This document shows positions 1 to 7,890 of a stretch of DNA of 22,909 nucleotides, in pieces. The stretch's first letter is position 1; each line of letters opens with the position of its first letter. The DNA is from JBBIND01 sp037444075 (GTDB lineage: Bacteria; Acidobacteriota; Terriglobia; Bryobacterales; Bryobacteraceae). The stretch spans positions 1-22,909 of the forward strand of contig JBBIND010000067.1 in assembly GCA_037444075.1 (NCBI GenBank). The letters are read 5' to 3'. Position numbers and translations under genes: made by a program. The notes beneath the pieces are model-generated. The model was not told the origin of the DNA. It saw only the letters and a program-made list of their open reading frames with translations, and did not search any database.

Positions 1-5
1 TGAGA

Positions 6-51
6 CGCGCGGCTTCCGGTCAACATCCCCACGGATGCCGGGAGCCGCGCG
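6..51. other. GC-rich stem-loop of unknown role
   Basis: Bases 6-19 and 38-51 are complementary over 14 positions, with one G-U wobble (T15/G42), leaving an 18-base loop. The right arm also lies within a 14-base perfect palindrome at 42-55. No T-run follows, so it is not a classical terminator, though it could end transcription of a gene left of the window. The first three bases (tga) could be a stop codon of such a gene, but nothing more can be supported. Apart from the promoter-like element further on, I see no gene in 1-255. Confidence 0.3.
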
Positions 52-167
52 GCTCGCTCAAGGACACCCCGGACTCCAGCGTGGTTTCTTCGCTGCCCGG
101 CAGCCCGCTCCAGGTGTGGAGAAAAGGATTGACCTTGGGCTCAACTCGCATTGCACGAAAAAAAGCG

Positions 168-196
168 CTTACTTTTCAGATCCTTCGATGTATACT
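168..196 (+). promoter_or_regulatory. Candidate sigma70-type promoter of the Cys-rich peptide operon
   Basis: A good -10 box, TATACT, lies at 191-196. A weak -35 (CTTACT, 168-173, 3 of 6 consensus bases) lies 17 bases upstream. The surrounding 150-200 stretch is clearly more AT-rich than the neighbouring DNA. Transcription would start near 203, giving a leader of about 50 bases before the ATG at 256. The -10 is convincing and the -35 is not. Confidence 0.4.
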
Positions 197-255
197 GAGA
201 CGACCGGATGCCGCAGTTCGACATCGCGGCCACAGCAGTTCGTCAGGAGGTTTCG

Positions 256-630
256 ATGACGGCCACACGGGCTAAGACATCGAGTACCGCCCGGTCGAAA
301 CCGGCCGCAAAGAAAGCCCAAGTCACGGCTCTCTTTCTTAAGTCCACCGGTATTACACGGGCACAATTCGAAAAATGTAGTGGCGTCTGCAAGCACTTCT
401 GCAAAGCGCAAAAAGAAGGCCCGGGCTGCACGCCGAGAGCGAAGTGCGGCACCTGCTACAGCAGTTGCGAAGGCGGCTGCACGGGCAGTTGCCAAAGCGG
501 CTGCAAGGCCCATTGCACTGTCCAATGTCAGACGGTGCACAAGACGGGGAAGACGGTAGCCAAGAAGGCCACGAAGAAGGCGACTACGAAGAAGACAGCT
601 ACTAAGGCGGTAAGGAAGGCCACACCTTAG
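256..630 (+). CDS. SCIFF-like Cys-rich RiPP precursor (12 Cys) with basic tails
   Basis: A 124-residue protein, likely the substrate of the radical SAM enzyme encoded 30 bases downstream. I start it at ATG 256 because a perfect AGGAGG (245-250) lies 5 bases upstream; the frame is open further back (ATG 208) but without such a site. Residues 1-40 are basic and include a possible leader helix (about 22-40). The core has Cys 41, 45, 49, 58, 64, 67, 71, 75, 79, 83, 87 and 91; the last seven are spaced exactly four apart. The stretch KCGTC...SCQSGCKAHCTV resembles the core of clostridial SCIFF (six cysteines in forty-five residues) peptides, which are crosslinked by thioethers. Residues 97-124 are a Lys/Ala/Thr-rich tail like histone H1. 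There is no signal peptide or transmembrane helix. Family membership is inferred from the Cys pattern plus the neighbour. A metallothionein-like metal binder is the main alternative. Confidence 0.8.
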   Translation: MTATRAKTSSTARSKPAAKKAQVTALFLKSTGITRAQFEKCSGVCKHFCKAQKEGPGCTPRAKCGTCYSSCEGGCTGSCQSGCKAHCTVQCQTVHKTGKTVAKKATKKATTKKTATKAVRKATP

Positions 631-660
631 GAGAGAGGTCCTCGATAGCGGAACGCTTCG

Positions 661-2055
661 ATGCAAGCACAGGATATTTGTTTCTTCACGGTACGAGGCA
701 AGTGTTTCGCCTATGATGTCCACTCCACCGCCTGTACGCAGCTCGAACCCGTGGCGCTGACGGTGTTGCCAGAACTGATTCACGGCAACGGCGACGGCCT
801 CGAAGAGCGCCTCTCCGGGCTTTGTCCGCGCCCTCAGTTGAAAGCAGCCATCCGGCAGTGCCGGCAGTTGCTGGATAGCGGTGTATTCGGGGGTCCCCGC
901 AAACGCTACCGGCACCGCATCCAGGACAAACTGCTAGGGTTGTGCCTGCACGTGGCGCACCGCTGCAACCTGCGCTGCGCATATTGCTACGCGGACGCCG
1001 GCTCCTTCGGCCGGGAACGGAGGCTGATGACCTCCCAGGTTCTGCGAAAGGCCATCGATTTCGGTCTTCAGCACACCGCACGCCGCGCCAATCTGGACAT
1101 CGGTTTCTTCGGCGGAGAGCCACTGCTGAATTTCGCCCGCATCCGGGAAGGCGTGGAGTACGCTCGCCGGCGGGCGGTTGCCTCGGGCAAGAGGGTCAGC
1201 TTCTCCATGACCTCCAACGCCACCTTGCTGACGCCGGAGATCATGGAGTTCCTGGTGACGGAGAGGTTCTCTCTGATCTTCTCGCTGGACGGGCCGGCGG
1301 CCATTCATGATCGCATGCGCAGAACCGCGGGTGGCAGCGCTACGCATGCGCAGGCGCTGCGCAACATCCTCACGTATCAGAAAAAGTACGGCGGGCACTT
1401 TACCGTACGCGGCACATTCACGCGGCTTACACCGGATTTCTCCAGGCAGGTGTTGTTCCTCAACCGGATGGGGTTTCCAAGCGTTTCCGTGGAACCTTCC
1501 CAGATCGCCGCTTCGGATCCGCTCTCCATTTCCGCCGAAGCGGACATGGTGCGGATCAAACTCGAATACGACAAACTCGCGGACATCTATCTGGACCGGT
1601 TCCGCCAGGGACGTCCGCTGACGTTCTTCCACTTTGACCACGCGCTCCGCAAGTTGCTGAACCCTCAGCCGGCCCAAACGCAATGCGGAGCGGGTGGAGG
1701 CTACGTGGCGATCACACCTGCCGGTGATGTTTATCCGTGCTTTGAAATGGTGGTTGAGGAAGAGAACCGCATCGGCACACTCGATACGGGCTTCAACGTA
1801 TCCAAGCGCCGGGAGTTTCAGAAGATGCACGCCAACGTCCGGCGCGGCTGCAAATCATGCTGGTTGCGCAACCACTGCGGCGGGGGCTGCCACGCCTTCA
1901 ACGTGCGGTTTAACGGCGATATCCATGAGCCGTACCGCCCCAACTGTGAACTCACCGAACACCGCTTCAAGCTTTCTGCGTGGATTCTCTCAGAGATCTT
2001 CTCCATGGGCTCCAAGGCTGTGAAGGCTCTTCATGACCACGTTGGGATAAGCTAA
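661..2055 (+). CDS. Radical SAM/SPASM peptide maturase, SCIFF-maturase (ranthipeptide synthase) type
   Basis: A 464-residue enzyme expected to form thioether bonds on the Cys-rich peptide encoded just upstream, using S-adenosylmethionine and Fe-S clusters in the cytoplasm. Residues 1-90 form an N-terminal domain that could bind the precursor. The radical SAM cluster is CNLRCAYC (Cys102, 106, 109), with GGEP at 151-154 for SAM binding. The SPASM region has Cys342, Cys360, then CX2CX5CX3C at 397-410 and Cys429, enough for two auxiliary clusters. Blocks such as VRGTFTR (249-255), SVEP (276-279), FFHF (322-325) and the GD-x-YPC block (355-360) are what I know from SCIFF maturases. The late position of the first Cys motif argues against an anaerobic sulfatase-maturating enzyme, where it sits near the N-terminus. 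No strong ribosome site lies at the usual distance (gagagagg at 631-638 is about 22 bases away), so translation may be coupled to the precursor gene. Confidence 0.85.
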   Translation: MQAQDICFFTVRGKCFAYDVHSTACTQLEPVALTVLPELIHGNGDGLEERLSGLCPRPQLKAAIRQCRQLLDSGVFGGPRKRYRHRIQDKLLGLCLHVAHRCNLRCAYCYADAGSFGRERRLMTSQVLRKAIDFGLQHTARRANLDIGFFGGEPLLNFARIREGVEYARRRAVASGKRVSFSMTSNATLLTPEIMEFLVTERFSLIFSLDGPAAIHDRMRRTAGGSATHAQALRNILTYQKKYGGHFTVRGTFTRLTPDFSRQVLFLNRMGFPSVSVEPSQIAASDPLSISAEADMVRIKLEYDKLADIYLDRFRQGRPLTFFHFDHALRKLLNPQPAQTQCGAGGGYVAITPAGDVYPCFEMVVEEENRIGTLDTGFNVSKRREFQKMHANVRRGCKSCWLRNHCGGGCHAFNVRFNGDIHEPYRPNCELTEHRFKLSAWILSEIFSMGSKAVKALHDHVGIS

Positions 2056-2232
2056 TACCAGTTGTTTCCCCGCCAGCCAACGCCCCTCGCGAGTTTGTTT
2101 CCCCATCTGCGCTTCATCTCTTGTCCGTGAGGACGCGCCCCCAGGATTGAACGGACGGGCTGAGCGCGCGGTGCGCGAAACCATCTGCTCAACACCACGG
2201 CTTGGCCCGCTCGACAAAGACCACCGGGTGAT

Positions 2233-3981
2233 ATGATCAGTGGCGTCATGCGCAACCACACCTCGGACAGGATTGCATCGGGTCTTGATCGCAGGAAGTT
2301 TATTGGAGCGTTGGCCGCCACAGCTGCCGGGCCCGCCATCTCCGCCTCGCAAACCAGGGCCGGGCGTCCTCCGAACGTCGTCCTGATCATCACCGATGAC
2401 CAGGGTTACGGTGACTTGGGTTGCCACGGCAACGACAGGCTCAAAACGCCTCATATCGATGCCATGGCTACGCAGAGCGTTCAATTCACGCACTTCTATG
2501 CCACTCCGGTCTGCACGCCCACGCGGGCCGGCCTCATGACCGGGCGCTACAACTTCCGTACGGGCGCCGTAGATACCTACCGGGGCCGTGCCATGATGCA
2601 CGCCGAGGAGGTCACCATCGCTGAAGCGCTCTCCTCGGCCGGCTACCGGACGGGCATTTTCGGCAAATGGCACCTCGGCGACAACTATCCTCTGCGAGCC
2701 ATGGACCAAGGTTTTCAGGAGAGCCTGGTGCATCGCGGCGGTGGCATCGGGCAACCGTCTGACCCTCCTGGAAATAGCTACTTTGACCCCATCCTGCTGC
2801 ACAACGGCCGCGACGTCCGCCGCAAAGGCTACTGCACGGACATCTTCTTCGATGAGGCCATGGCATTCATCGAAAAAAACCGGACCAACCGCTTCTTCGC
2901 CTACGTGGCGACGAATGCTCCGCACACGCCGCTCGAGGTGGCCGACGATCTTGTGGCGCCTTACCGCGCCATGGGGTTGGATGAAACCACGGCCAAGGTC
3001 TACGCGATGGTCACCAACGTGGACGCCAATACCGGCAGGCTGCTGTCCCACCTCGGACAGCTTGGAATCGACCGGGACACCATCGTCATCTTCATGACTG
3101 ACAACGGTCCTCAGCAACGGAGATACAACGCCGGGCTGCGCGACCTGAAAGGAACGGTCTACGACGGCGGCATCCGCGTACCCTTCTACATGCGTTGGCC
3201 CGGGACACTGGAGGGCGGCCGCAAGATTGACCGCATTGCCGCCACCATCGATGTGTTCCCGACGTTGCTCGATGCTTGCGGCGCGGCTCGCCCGAAAGGA
3301 GTGGCTCTCGATGGCCGCAACCTGATGCCTTTGCTGCGTCAGACCTCCCCTGATTGGCCGGATCGGACGTTGTTCACGCAATGGCATCGCGGAGATGTGC
3401 CCGAAATGGGGCGCGCCTGCGCCGCCCGCAATCAGAAGTACAAGCTGGTGCAGCCGTTGGGAACCCAGGAGGGCGCCGGACCGAAGGTCCCCAAATGGGA
3501 GCTCTATGACATGGAGGCTGATCCGGGCGAGACCAAAAACATCGCCAACGAGAAACCTGAAGTTGCCCGCAACCTGCGCAAAGCTTACGAGGACTGGTTC
3601 AAAGATGTCTCCTCAACGCGCGGCTACGATCCTCCACGCATCCACGTAGGCGCTCCGCAGGAGAACCCGGTTACGTTGACACGCCAGGATTGGCGCGGTC
3701 CGCGCGCCGCCTGGGGTAAAGAGGGGGTGGGCCATTGGGAAGTACGCGTGGCCCGAGCCGGCGACTACCAGGTATCTTTCCGGTTCCCCAAGGCTGCCTC
3801 CGCCGGGAAAGCCGAATTCAAGTTTGGTGACACCGCACTCAGCGCGCCGTTTGAGGAAGGCGCCACGTCGGTTACGTTCGGCAAGTGCAGGCTGCCGGCT
3901 GGTCCTGGAAGAGTGGAGGCCATGCTGGATTTCGGCAAGAACACCATCGGCGCCCACTACGTGGATGTGAAGAGACTGTAG
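2233..3981 (+). CDS. Tat-exported type I sulfatase (arylsulfatase-like)
   Basis: A 582-residue sulfatase that hydrolyses sulfate esters, probably on polysaccharides outside the cytoplasm. A twin-arginine signal (R20-R21-K22-F23 followed by an Ala-rich stretch) predicts folded export by Tat. Metal ligands D55-D56 open the domain. CTPTR at 94-98 is the CxPxR motif, in which Cys94 must become formylglycine. GKWHLG (144-149) supplies Lys145 and His147, and H231, D290-N291 and K306 follow in the expected order. Residues from about 475 to the end form an extra beta-rich C-terminal domain beyond the usual sulfatase core. Start is ATG 2233; ATG 2248 (M6) is an alternative that keeps the signal. The substrate cannot be told. 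No recognisable formylglycine-generating enzyme is in the window. The 177 bases upstream (2056-2232) contain only a small GC hairpin (2165-2177). Confidence 0.9.
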   Translation: MISGVMRNHTSDRIASGLDRRKFIGALAATAAGPAISASQTRAGRPPNVVLIITDDQGYGDLGCHGNDRLKTPHIDAMATQSVQFTHFYATPVCTPTRAGLMTGRYNFRTGAVDTYRGRAMMHAEEVTIAEALSSAGYRTGIFGKWHLGDNYPLRAMDQGFQESLVHRGGGIGQPSDPPGNSYFDPILLHNGRDVRRKGYCTDIFFDEAMAFIEKNRTNRFFAYVATNAPHTPLEVADDLVAPYRAMGLDETTAKVYAMVTNVDANTGRLLSHLGQLGIDRDTIVIFMTDNGPQQRRYNAGLRDLKGTVYDGGIRVPFYMRWPGTLEGGRKIDRIAATIDVFPTLLDACGAARPKGVALDGRNLMPLLRQTSPDWPDRTLFTQWHRGDVPEMGRACAARNQKYKLVQPLGTQEGAGPKVPKWELYDMEADPGETKNIANEKPEVARNLRKAYEDWFKDVSSTRGYDPPRIHVGAPQENPVTLTRQDWRGPRAAWGKEGVGHWEVRVARAGDYQVSFRFPKAASAGKAEFKFGDTALSAPFEEGATSVTFGKCRLPAGPGRVEAMLDFGKNTIGAHYVDVKRL

Positions 3982-4102
3982 CCAGGCGCGGCGCTTTGCG
4001 AGGCTCGTTTGTCAGGGCGAGTGCCTCAATTGTGGCGAGTTCCCCTCAAAGGACCTCCACTTTCGACGGGCCCGCAGGCTAGCCCCACACGGCGCTCACA
4101 AC

Positions 4103-4942
4103 TCAGCGGAGGTAGTCTTCGAGCCGGATGCGCGCGTCCGTGCGCTCATCGCGGTATTTGACGATCACCGGGGTATACAAAGAGATGCCCCAGTCCTTGC
4201 CTGCGCCCCGGCTCACCGCGCGCGAACCCGCCACCACCACTGCTTCCTCCGGCACGATGAGCGGTGTGTCGTCGGTGGCGGTGTAGATAGCTCCGTGAGG
4301 CAGGTCATAGAGAGGCGTGGAGCGGTTCAGAATGACGCCCGTTCCCAGCACGGCGCGGCGTTTGACCACGGTGCCCTCGTAGATGCCGCAGTTGCCGCCC
4401 ACCAGCACTTCGTCCTCAATGATCACCGGCAGGGCTCCCACCGGTTCCAGCACGCCTCCTATCTGTGCCGCCGCGGAGATGTGGCAGTTCCGCCCAACCT
4501 GCGCGCAGCTGCCGACCAGCGCGTGGGAATCCACCATCGTGCCGTCGCCCACCCAGGCGCCGACGTTGATGTACATCGGCGGCATGCAGGTGACTCCTCG
4601 TCCGAGGTAGCTGCCGTCGCGGATGCTGGAACCGCCCGGTACGATGCGGACGCCCATATCCGCCGTAACGCGCCGCACCGGGTAGGTGGACTTATCCAGA
4701 AACGGCTGCCGGTTGGCGTCAACCGACATGTCGACCAGTGAACCCATCCGGAAGCCCAGAAGAATGCCTTTCTTCACCCATCCGTTGACTTGCCAGCCGC
4801 TCGGCGTCGAGGCATCCGGCTCCGCGGCGCGAATCCTGCCTGCGTTGAGTTCTGCCTTGAACGCCTGGAACAGGCGGAAGTGTTCCTCTGTATAAGCTGC
4901 CGGCGGCTGGTCGAAGAGCTTCTCGATCTCAGCTCGTGGCAT
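4103..4942 (-). CDS. dapD: 2,3,4,5-tetrahydropyridine-2,6-dicarboxylate N-succinyltransferase
   Basis: Transfers succinyl from succinyl-CoA to tetrahydrodipicolinate, opening the succinylase branch of diaminopimelate/lysine synthesis. The protein is 279 residues, close to the family length of about 275. An N-terminal helical domain (1-95) is followed by a left-handed beta-helix of hexapeptide repeats (about 100-240). Within it, PPMYINVGAWVGDGTMVDSH and VGGNCGIYEG are hallmark blocks of DapD. The start ATG lies within the end of dapA (14-base overlap), so translation is probably coupled. It is the last gene of the dap operon. No T-rich terminator is seen in the 121 bases between it and the convergent sulfatase gene. 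Confidence 0.95.
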   Translation of the reverse strand: MPRAEIEKLFDQPPAAYTEEHFRLFQAFKAELNAGRIRAAEPDASTPSGWQVNGWVKKGILLGFRMGSLVDMSVDANRQPFLDKSTYPVRRVTADMGVRIVPGGSSIRDGSYLGRGVTCMPPMYINVGAWVGDGTMVDSHALVGSCAQVGRNCHISAAAQIGGVLEPVGALPVIIEDEVLVGGNCGIYEGTVVKRRAVLGTGVILNRSTPLYDLPHGAIYTATDDTPLIVPEEAVVVAGSRAVSRGAGKDWGISLYTPVIVKYRDERTDARIRLEDYLR

Positions 4943-5834
4943 GCTTGCTCCGGTTGGTCACCAATCCCAGATCGGCCAGAACGTTCTCAATGCGTGTCAG
5001 GCTGGCGGGCCCGGGAGGCACGAGCGGCAACCGCCAGACCGGCTCGAGCAAGCCCATCAGCGCCATGGCGGCTTTCACCGGGATGGGGTTGGACTCAACA
5101 AAGTTCACCTCCATCAGCGGCAGGTATTTCTGCTGGAGCTGACGGGCAGCGGCGAAGCCGCCAGCCAGGCAATGTTGCGCCAATTGGGTCATCTCAGCGG
5201 GAATCTCGTTGGAGACGACGGAGATGATGCCCCGTCCGCCCAAAGCGATCAATGGCAACGTGATGGCATCGTCGCCGGAAAGAACGCAGAAGCGCTCCGG
5301 AACCTGGCGCACGATCGACGCCATTTGGCTGATGTTCCCTGAGGCTTCCTTGACGCCCGCGATGTTGTCAATCTCAGCCAGGCGCTTGAGTGTGGCCGGT
5401 TCCACGTTGATGCCGGTGCGGCCCTGAACGCTGTAGACAATGATCGGCAGCGGAACCGCCGTGGCGATGGCTTTATAGTGCTGGTAGAGTCCTTCCTGCG
5501 TGGGTTTGTTGTAATAAGGCGTTACTGAGAGCAGACCCTGAACGCCCAGGCTTTGCAGCTCGCGGGAAAGTTCGATCACCTCGGCGGTGTTGTAGCCTCC
5601 CGCACCCGCCAGCACGGGCACCCGGCCGGCCGCTTCCTCCAGGGTAATCTCCACCACGCGAAGGTGTTCGGCTCTGCTCAACGTTGGGCTTTCGCCCGTA
5701 GTCCCGCAGGGCACCAGGAAGTTGATGCCGCTCTCCACTTGCCGGCGCACCAGCTTGCGCAGGGCGGCTTCATCCAGGGAAGTGTCTTTCTGGAACGGCG
5801 TCACCAGCGCCGTTCCGCAGCCCGTGAATTGCAT
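4929..5834 (-). CDS. dapA: 4-hydroxy-tetrahydrodipicolinate synthase
   Basis: Condenses pyruvate with aspartate semialdehyde, the first committed step to diaminopimelate. It is a 301-residue TIM-barrel aldolase, slightly longer than the usual 290-300. CGTTGES (43-49) carries the catalytic threonines, VTPYYNKP (104-111) the tyrosine pair, Arg139 the carboxylate-binding arginine, and Lys162 in GVKEASG the Schiff-base lysine. The usual YNVPxRTG block reads YSVQGRTG (134-141) here; the catalytic Tyr134 and Arg139 are kept. An AGGAG lies 7 bases before the ATG. The gene starts 10 bases after dapB and overlaps dapD. Confidence 0.95.
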   Translation of the reverse strand: MQFTGCGTALVTPFQKDTSLDEAALRKLVRRQVESGINFLVPCGTTGESPTLSRAEHLRVVEITLEEAAGRVPVLAGAGGYNTAEVIELSRELQSLGVQGLLSVTPYYNKPTQEGLYQHYKAIATAVPLPIIVYSVQGRTGINVEPATLKRLAEIDNIAGVKEASGNISQMASIVRQVPERFCVLSGDDAITLPLIALGGRGIISVVSNEIPAEMTQLAQHCLAGGFAAARQLQQKYLPLMEVNFVESNPIPVKAAMALMGLLEPVWRLPLVPPGPASLTRIENVLADLGLVTNRSKHATS

Positions 5835-5844
5835 AAGTTACTCC

Positions 5845-6540
5845 TTAGGAAGCGAACAGTATGTCGCCGAATTCGTGGACACCCTTCCGTCCTTGCAGCC
5901 AGCGTGCGGCGTGCAAAGCTCCGCGTGCGAAGCCCTCGCGGTTGCGAGTTACGTGGCGCAGGCTGATGGTGTCGGCGGCCGAATCGAATCCTATCTCGTG
6001 AGTGCCGGGGTGGCGCCCGGCGCGGTTGGCGCTGACATCGATGGGCCGGCTATAGCCGGCGCGTTTCATGCGTTCCACCAGTTGCAGCAGTGTTCCGGAG
6101 GGCGCGTCCTGCTTGGTGTCATGGTGGATTTCCCAGCCCCAGGCGCCATAGTCAGGCTGCTCGGCCAGCAATCGCGCGGCTTCGGCCGCGAGCCGGAAGA
6201 ACACGTTCATGCCGATGGAGTAGTTCGCGCTCCAAACCAGTCCCGTGCCGTGCCGCTCCACGAACTCTCGCACGCGCTCCATCTGGTTATGCCAACCAGT
6301 GGTGCCGGTGACGGTGTTGATGCCCAAAGCGGCCAGCCGCTCGATGTTTTCCACCGCCGAAGCGGGTAGGGAGAACTCCACAGCGGCGTCGATGCCTTCG
6401 AAGTTCGCTGCCGTCAAACCCTCGTAAGCGGTGTTGTTGTGCACGTCCAGGATGAGGCCCACTTCGAAGCCATACTCCGGCGCCAGTTGCTCCACCATCC
6501 GGCCCATACGCCCGTGACCCACTATCGCAAGTCTCATCAT
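5845..6540 (-). CDS. dapB: 4-hydroxy-tetrahydrodipicolinate reductase (short form)
   Basis: Reduces 4-hydroxy-tetrahydrodipicolinate with NAD(P)H to tetrahydrodipicolinate, the substrate of DapD. At 231 residues it is shorter than the E. coli enzyme (273). The Rossmann motif is GHGRMG (8-13), GTTGW lies at 79-83, and the catalytic block EIHHDTKQDAPSGT (137-150) gives His139, His140 and Lys143. The late HEIGFD block is also present. The coding start is two consecutive ATGs, only 3 bases after the lysC stop, so either codon could initiate and coupling to lysC is likely. Confidence 0.93.
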   Translation of the reverse strand: MMRLAIVGHGRMGRMVEQLAPEYGFEVGLILDVHNNTAYEGLTAANFEGIDAAVEFSLPASAVENIERLAALGINTVTGTTGWHNQMERVREFVERHGTGLVWSANYSIGMNVFFRLAAEAARLLAEQPDYGAWGWEIHHDTKQDAPSGTLLQLVERMKRAGYSRPIDVSANRAGRHPGTHEIGFDSAADTISLRHVTRNREGFARGALHAARWLQGRKGVHEFGDILFAS

Positions 6541-6543
6541 GGT

Positions 6544-7890
6544 CTACTCGAAGACGTCAGGGTCCAGGTCGCTGAACAGTTCGGCGTGCAAACGGGAGAC
6601 GGCGTCGCGCAGGTCGTCGGCGCTGACGACAAAACCGAGATTCAGCCGTGAGGCGCCCTGCGAGATCATGCGGATGTTGATGTTCTTCAGCGCGGTGAAG
6701 ATGCGCCCCGCCACACCGGGAGTGTCGTGAATGCTGTCGCCGACCAGGCAAATGATGGCCAGGTCGCTTTCCACGGTCACTTGAGAAAACTGACTCAGCT
6801 CTTCGACGATCCTGGGGAGGTTCTTGGGGTTATCGATGGTCAGCGAAACGCTCACCTCGGAAGTGGCGAGCATGTCCACGGGTGTTTCGTAGCGGTCGAA
6901 AACCTCGAACATGCGGCGCAGGAAACCGTAAGCCATCAGCATGCGCGTGGAAGTCACGTTGATGATCGTGATATCGCGCTTGCAGGCGATGGACTTGACG
7001 ACGTTGCGGCAAGGCACCCTGTCCGCAATCACGCGTGTGCCCGGCGAGTCCGGACGCCGCGAATTCAGGATCAGCACGGGGATATTCCTCTCGACCGCCG
7101 GCACCACCGTGGCGGGGTGCAGCACCTTTGCGCCGAAATACGCCGACTCGGCTGCCTCTGCAAAGGAGATGGTCTTCACCCGGTGTCCGCCTGTGAGGAT
7201 GGTCGGGTCGCAGGTCAACATGCCGTCCACGTCGGTCCAAATCTGGATTTCTTCGGCGCCGACTCCGGCGCCCACGATGGAGGCCGTAAAATCCGAACCG
7301 CCGCGTCCCAGCGTGGTTGTGACGCCGTCCAGAGTGGAGCCTATGAAACCACCCATCACAACGACTTTGTTGCTCTGAGCAAGCGGCGTTATCGTAGCCG
7401 CCAGGCGCGGATAGGTTTCCGTGAACAGCGGCGCCGCCTGCGTATGGCGGCGATCCGTGATGATCACGCTGCGCGAGTCCAGATGCATGGCATCCATGCC
7501 GAGAGTCCGGAAGACGTCCGTGACTATGAGGCTGGAGAGGCGCTCCCCGTAGCTTGAAATCAGGTCAATCGTGCGGGGCGTCAGTTCGCCCAAAGCGGCG
7601 ACGCCCTTCAGGATTTCTTCCAGTTCCAGGAAGCGCCCCGCGATCGCGTCCGCGGCATGCGGGGCTTCGTTCAGATGGAAGCGCTTGAGTTCCTCCATCG
7701 CTTCCAGGGCTTCGGCGCGCCGTCCGTTGACGGCGCAGGCGGCCATGCTGAGCAGCTTGTTGGTGGTCTTGCCCATCGCCGACACGACGACGATAGGCTG
7801 CCGCTCCAGGCGTGTGCTGACAATCGAGGCCACGCGCTGAATGGCAGAGGCGGACTCCACCGAGGAGCCGCCGAACTTCATGACGATCAT
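6544..7890 (-). CDS. lysC: Aspartate kinase, monofunctional with C-terminal ACT domains
   Basis: Phosphorylates aspartate, the entry reaction to lysine, threonine and methionine. The protein is 448 residues, nearly the size of the lysine-sensitive E. coli LysC (449). The amino-acid kinase domain starts with KFGGSSV (5-11), includes GRGGSD (195-200) and spans about 1-290. Two ACT domains fill the rest and would bind a feedback effector, expected to be lysine. There is no fused homoserine dehydrogenase. Its start overlaps the asd stop as ATGA (7887-7890), showing translational coupling within the operon. Confidence 0.94.
   Translation of the reverse strand: MIVMKFGGSSVESASAIQRVASIVSTRLERQPIVVVSAMGKTTNKLLSMAACAVNGRRAEALEAMEELKRFHLNEAPHAADAIAGRFLELEEILKGVAALGELTPRTIDLISSYGERLSSLIVTDVFRTLGMDAMHLDSRSVIITDRRHTQAAPLFTETYPRLAATITPLAQSNKVVVMGGFIGSTLDGVTTTLGRGGSDFTASIVGAGVGAEEIQIWTDVDGMLTCDPTILTGGHRVKTISFAEAAESAYFGAKVLHPATVVPAVERNIPVLILNSRRPDSPGTRVIADRVPCRNVVKSIACKRDITIINVTSTRMLMAYGFLRRMFEVFDRYETPVDMLATSEVSVSLTIDNPKNLPRIVEELSQFSQVTVESDLAIICLVGDSIHDTPGVAGRIFTALKNINIRMISQGASRLNLGFVVSADDLRDAVSRLHAELFSDLDPDVFE

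Noticed and set aside
256..630. Simple histone H1-like protein or metallothionein
   Set aside because: The tails alone look H1-like and the core alone looks metal-binding. The SCIFF-like core plus the following maturase explains the gene better; metal binding remains possible.
661..2055. Anaerobic sulfatase-maturating enzyme, suggested by the adjacent sulfatase
   Set aside because: The CX3CX2C motif is at residue 102 rather than near the N-terminus, and the VRGTFTR, SVEP and FFHF blocks fit SCIFF maturases. A Cys-rich substrate is encoded directly upstream.
3982..4102. Bidirectional terminator between the convergent sulfatase and dapD genes
   Set aside because: No stem followed by a T-run in either direction could be found in these 121 bases.
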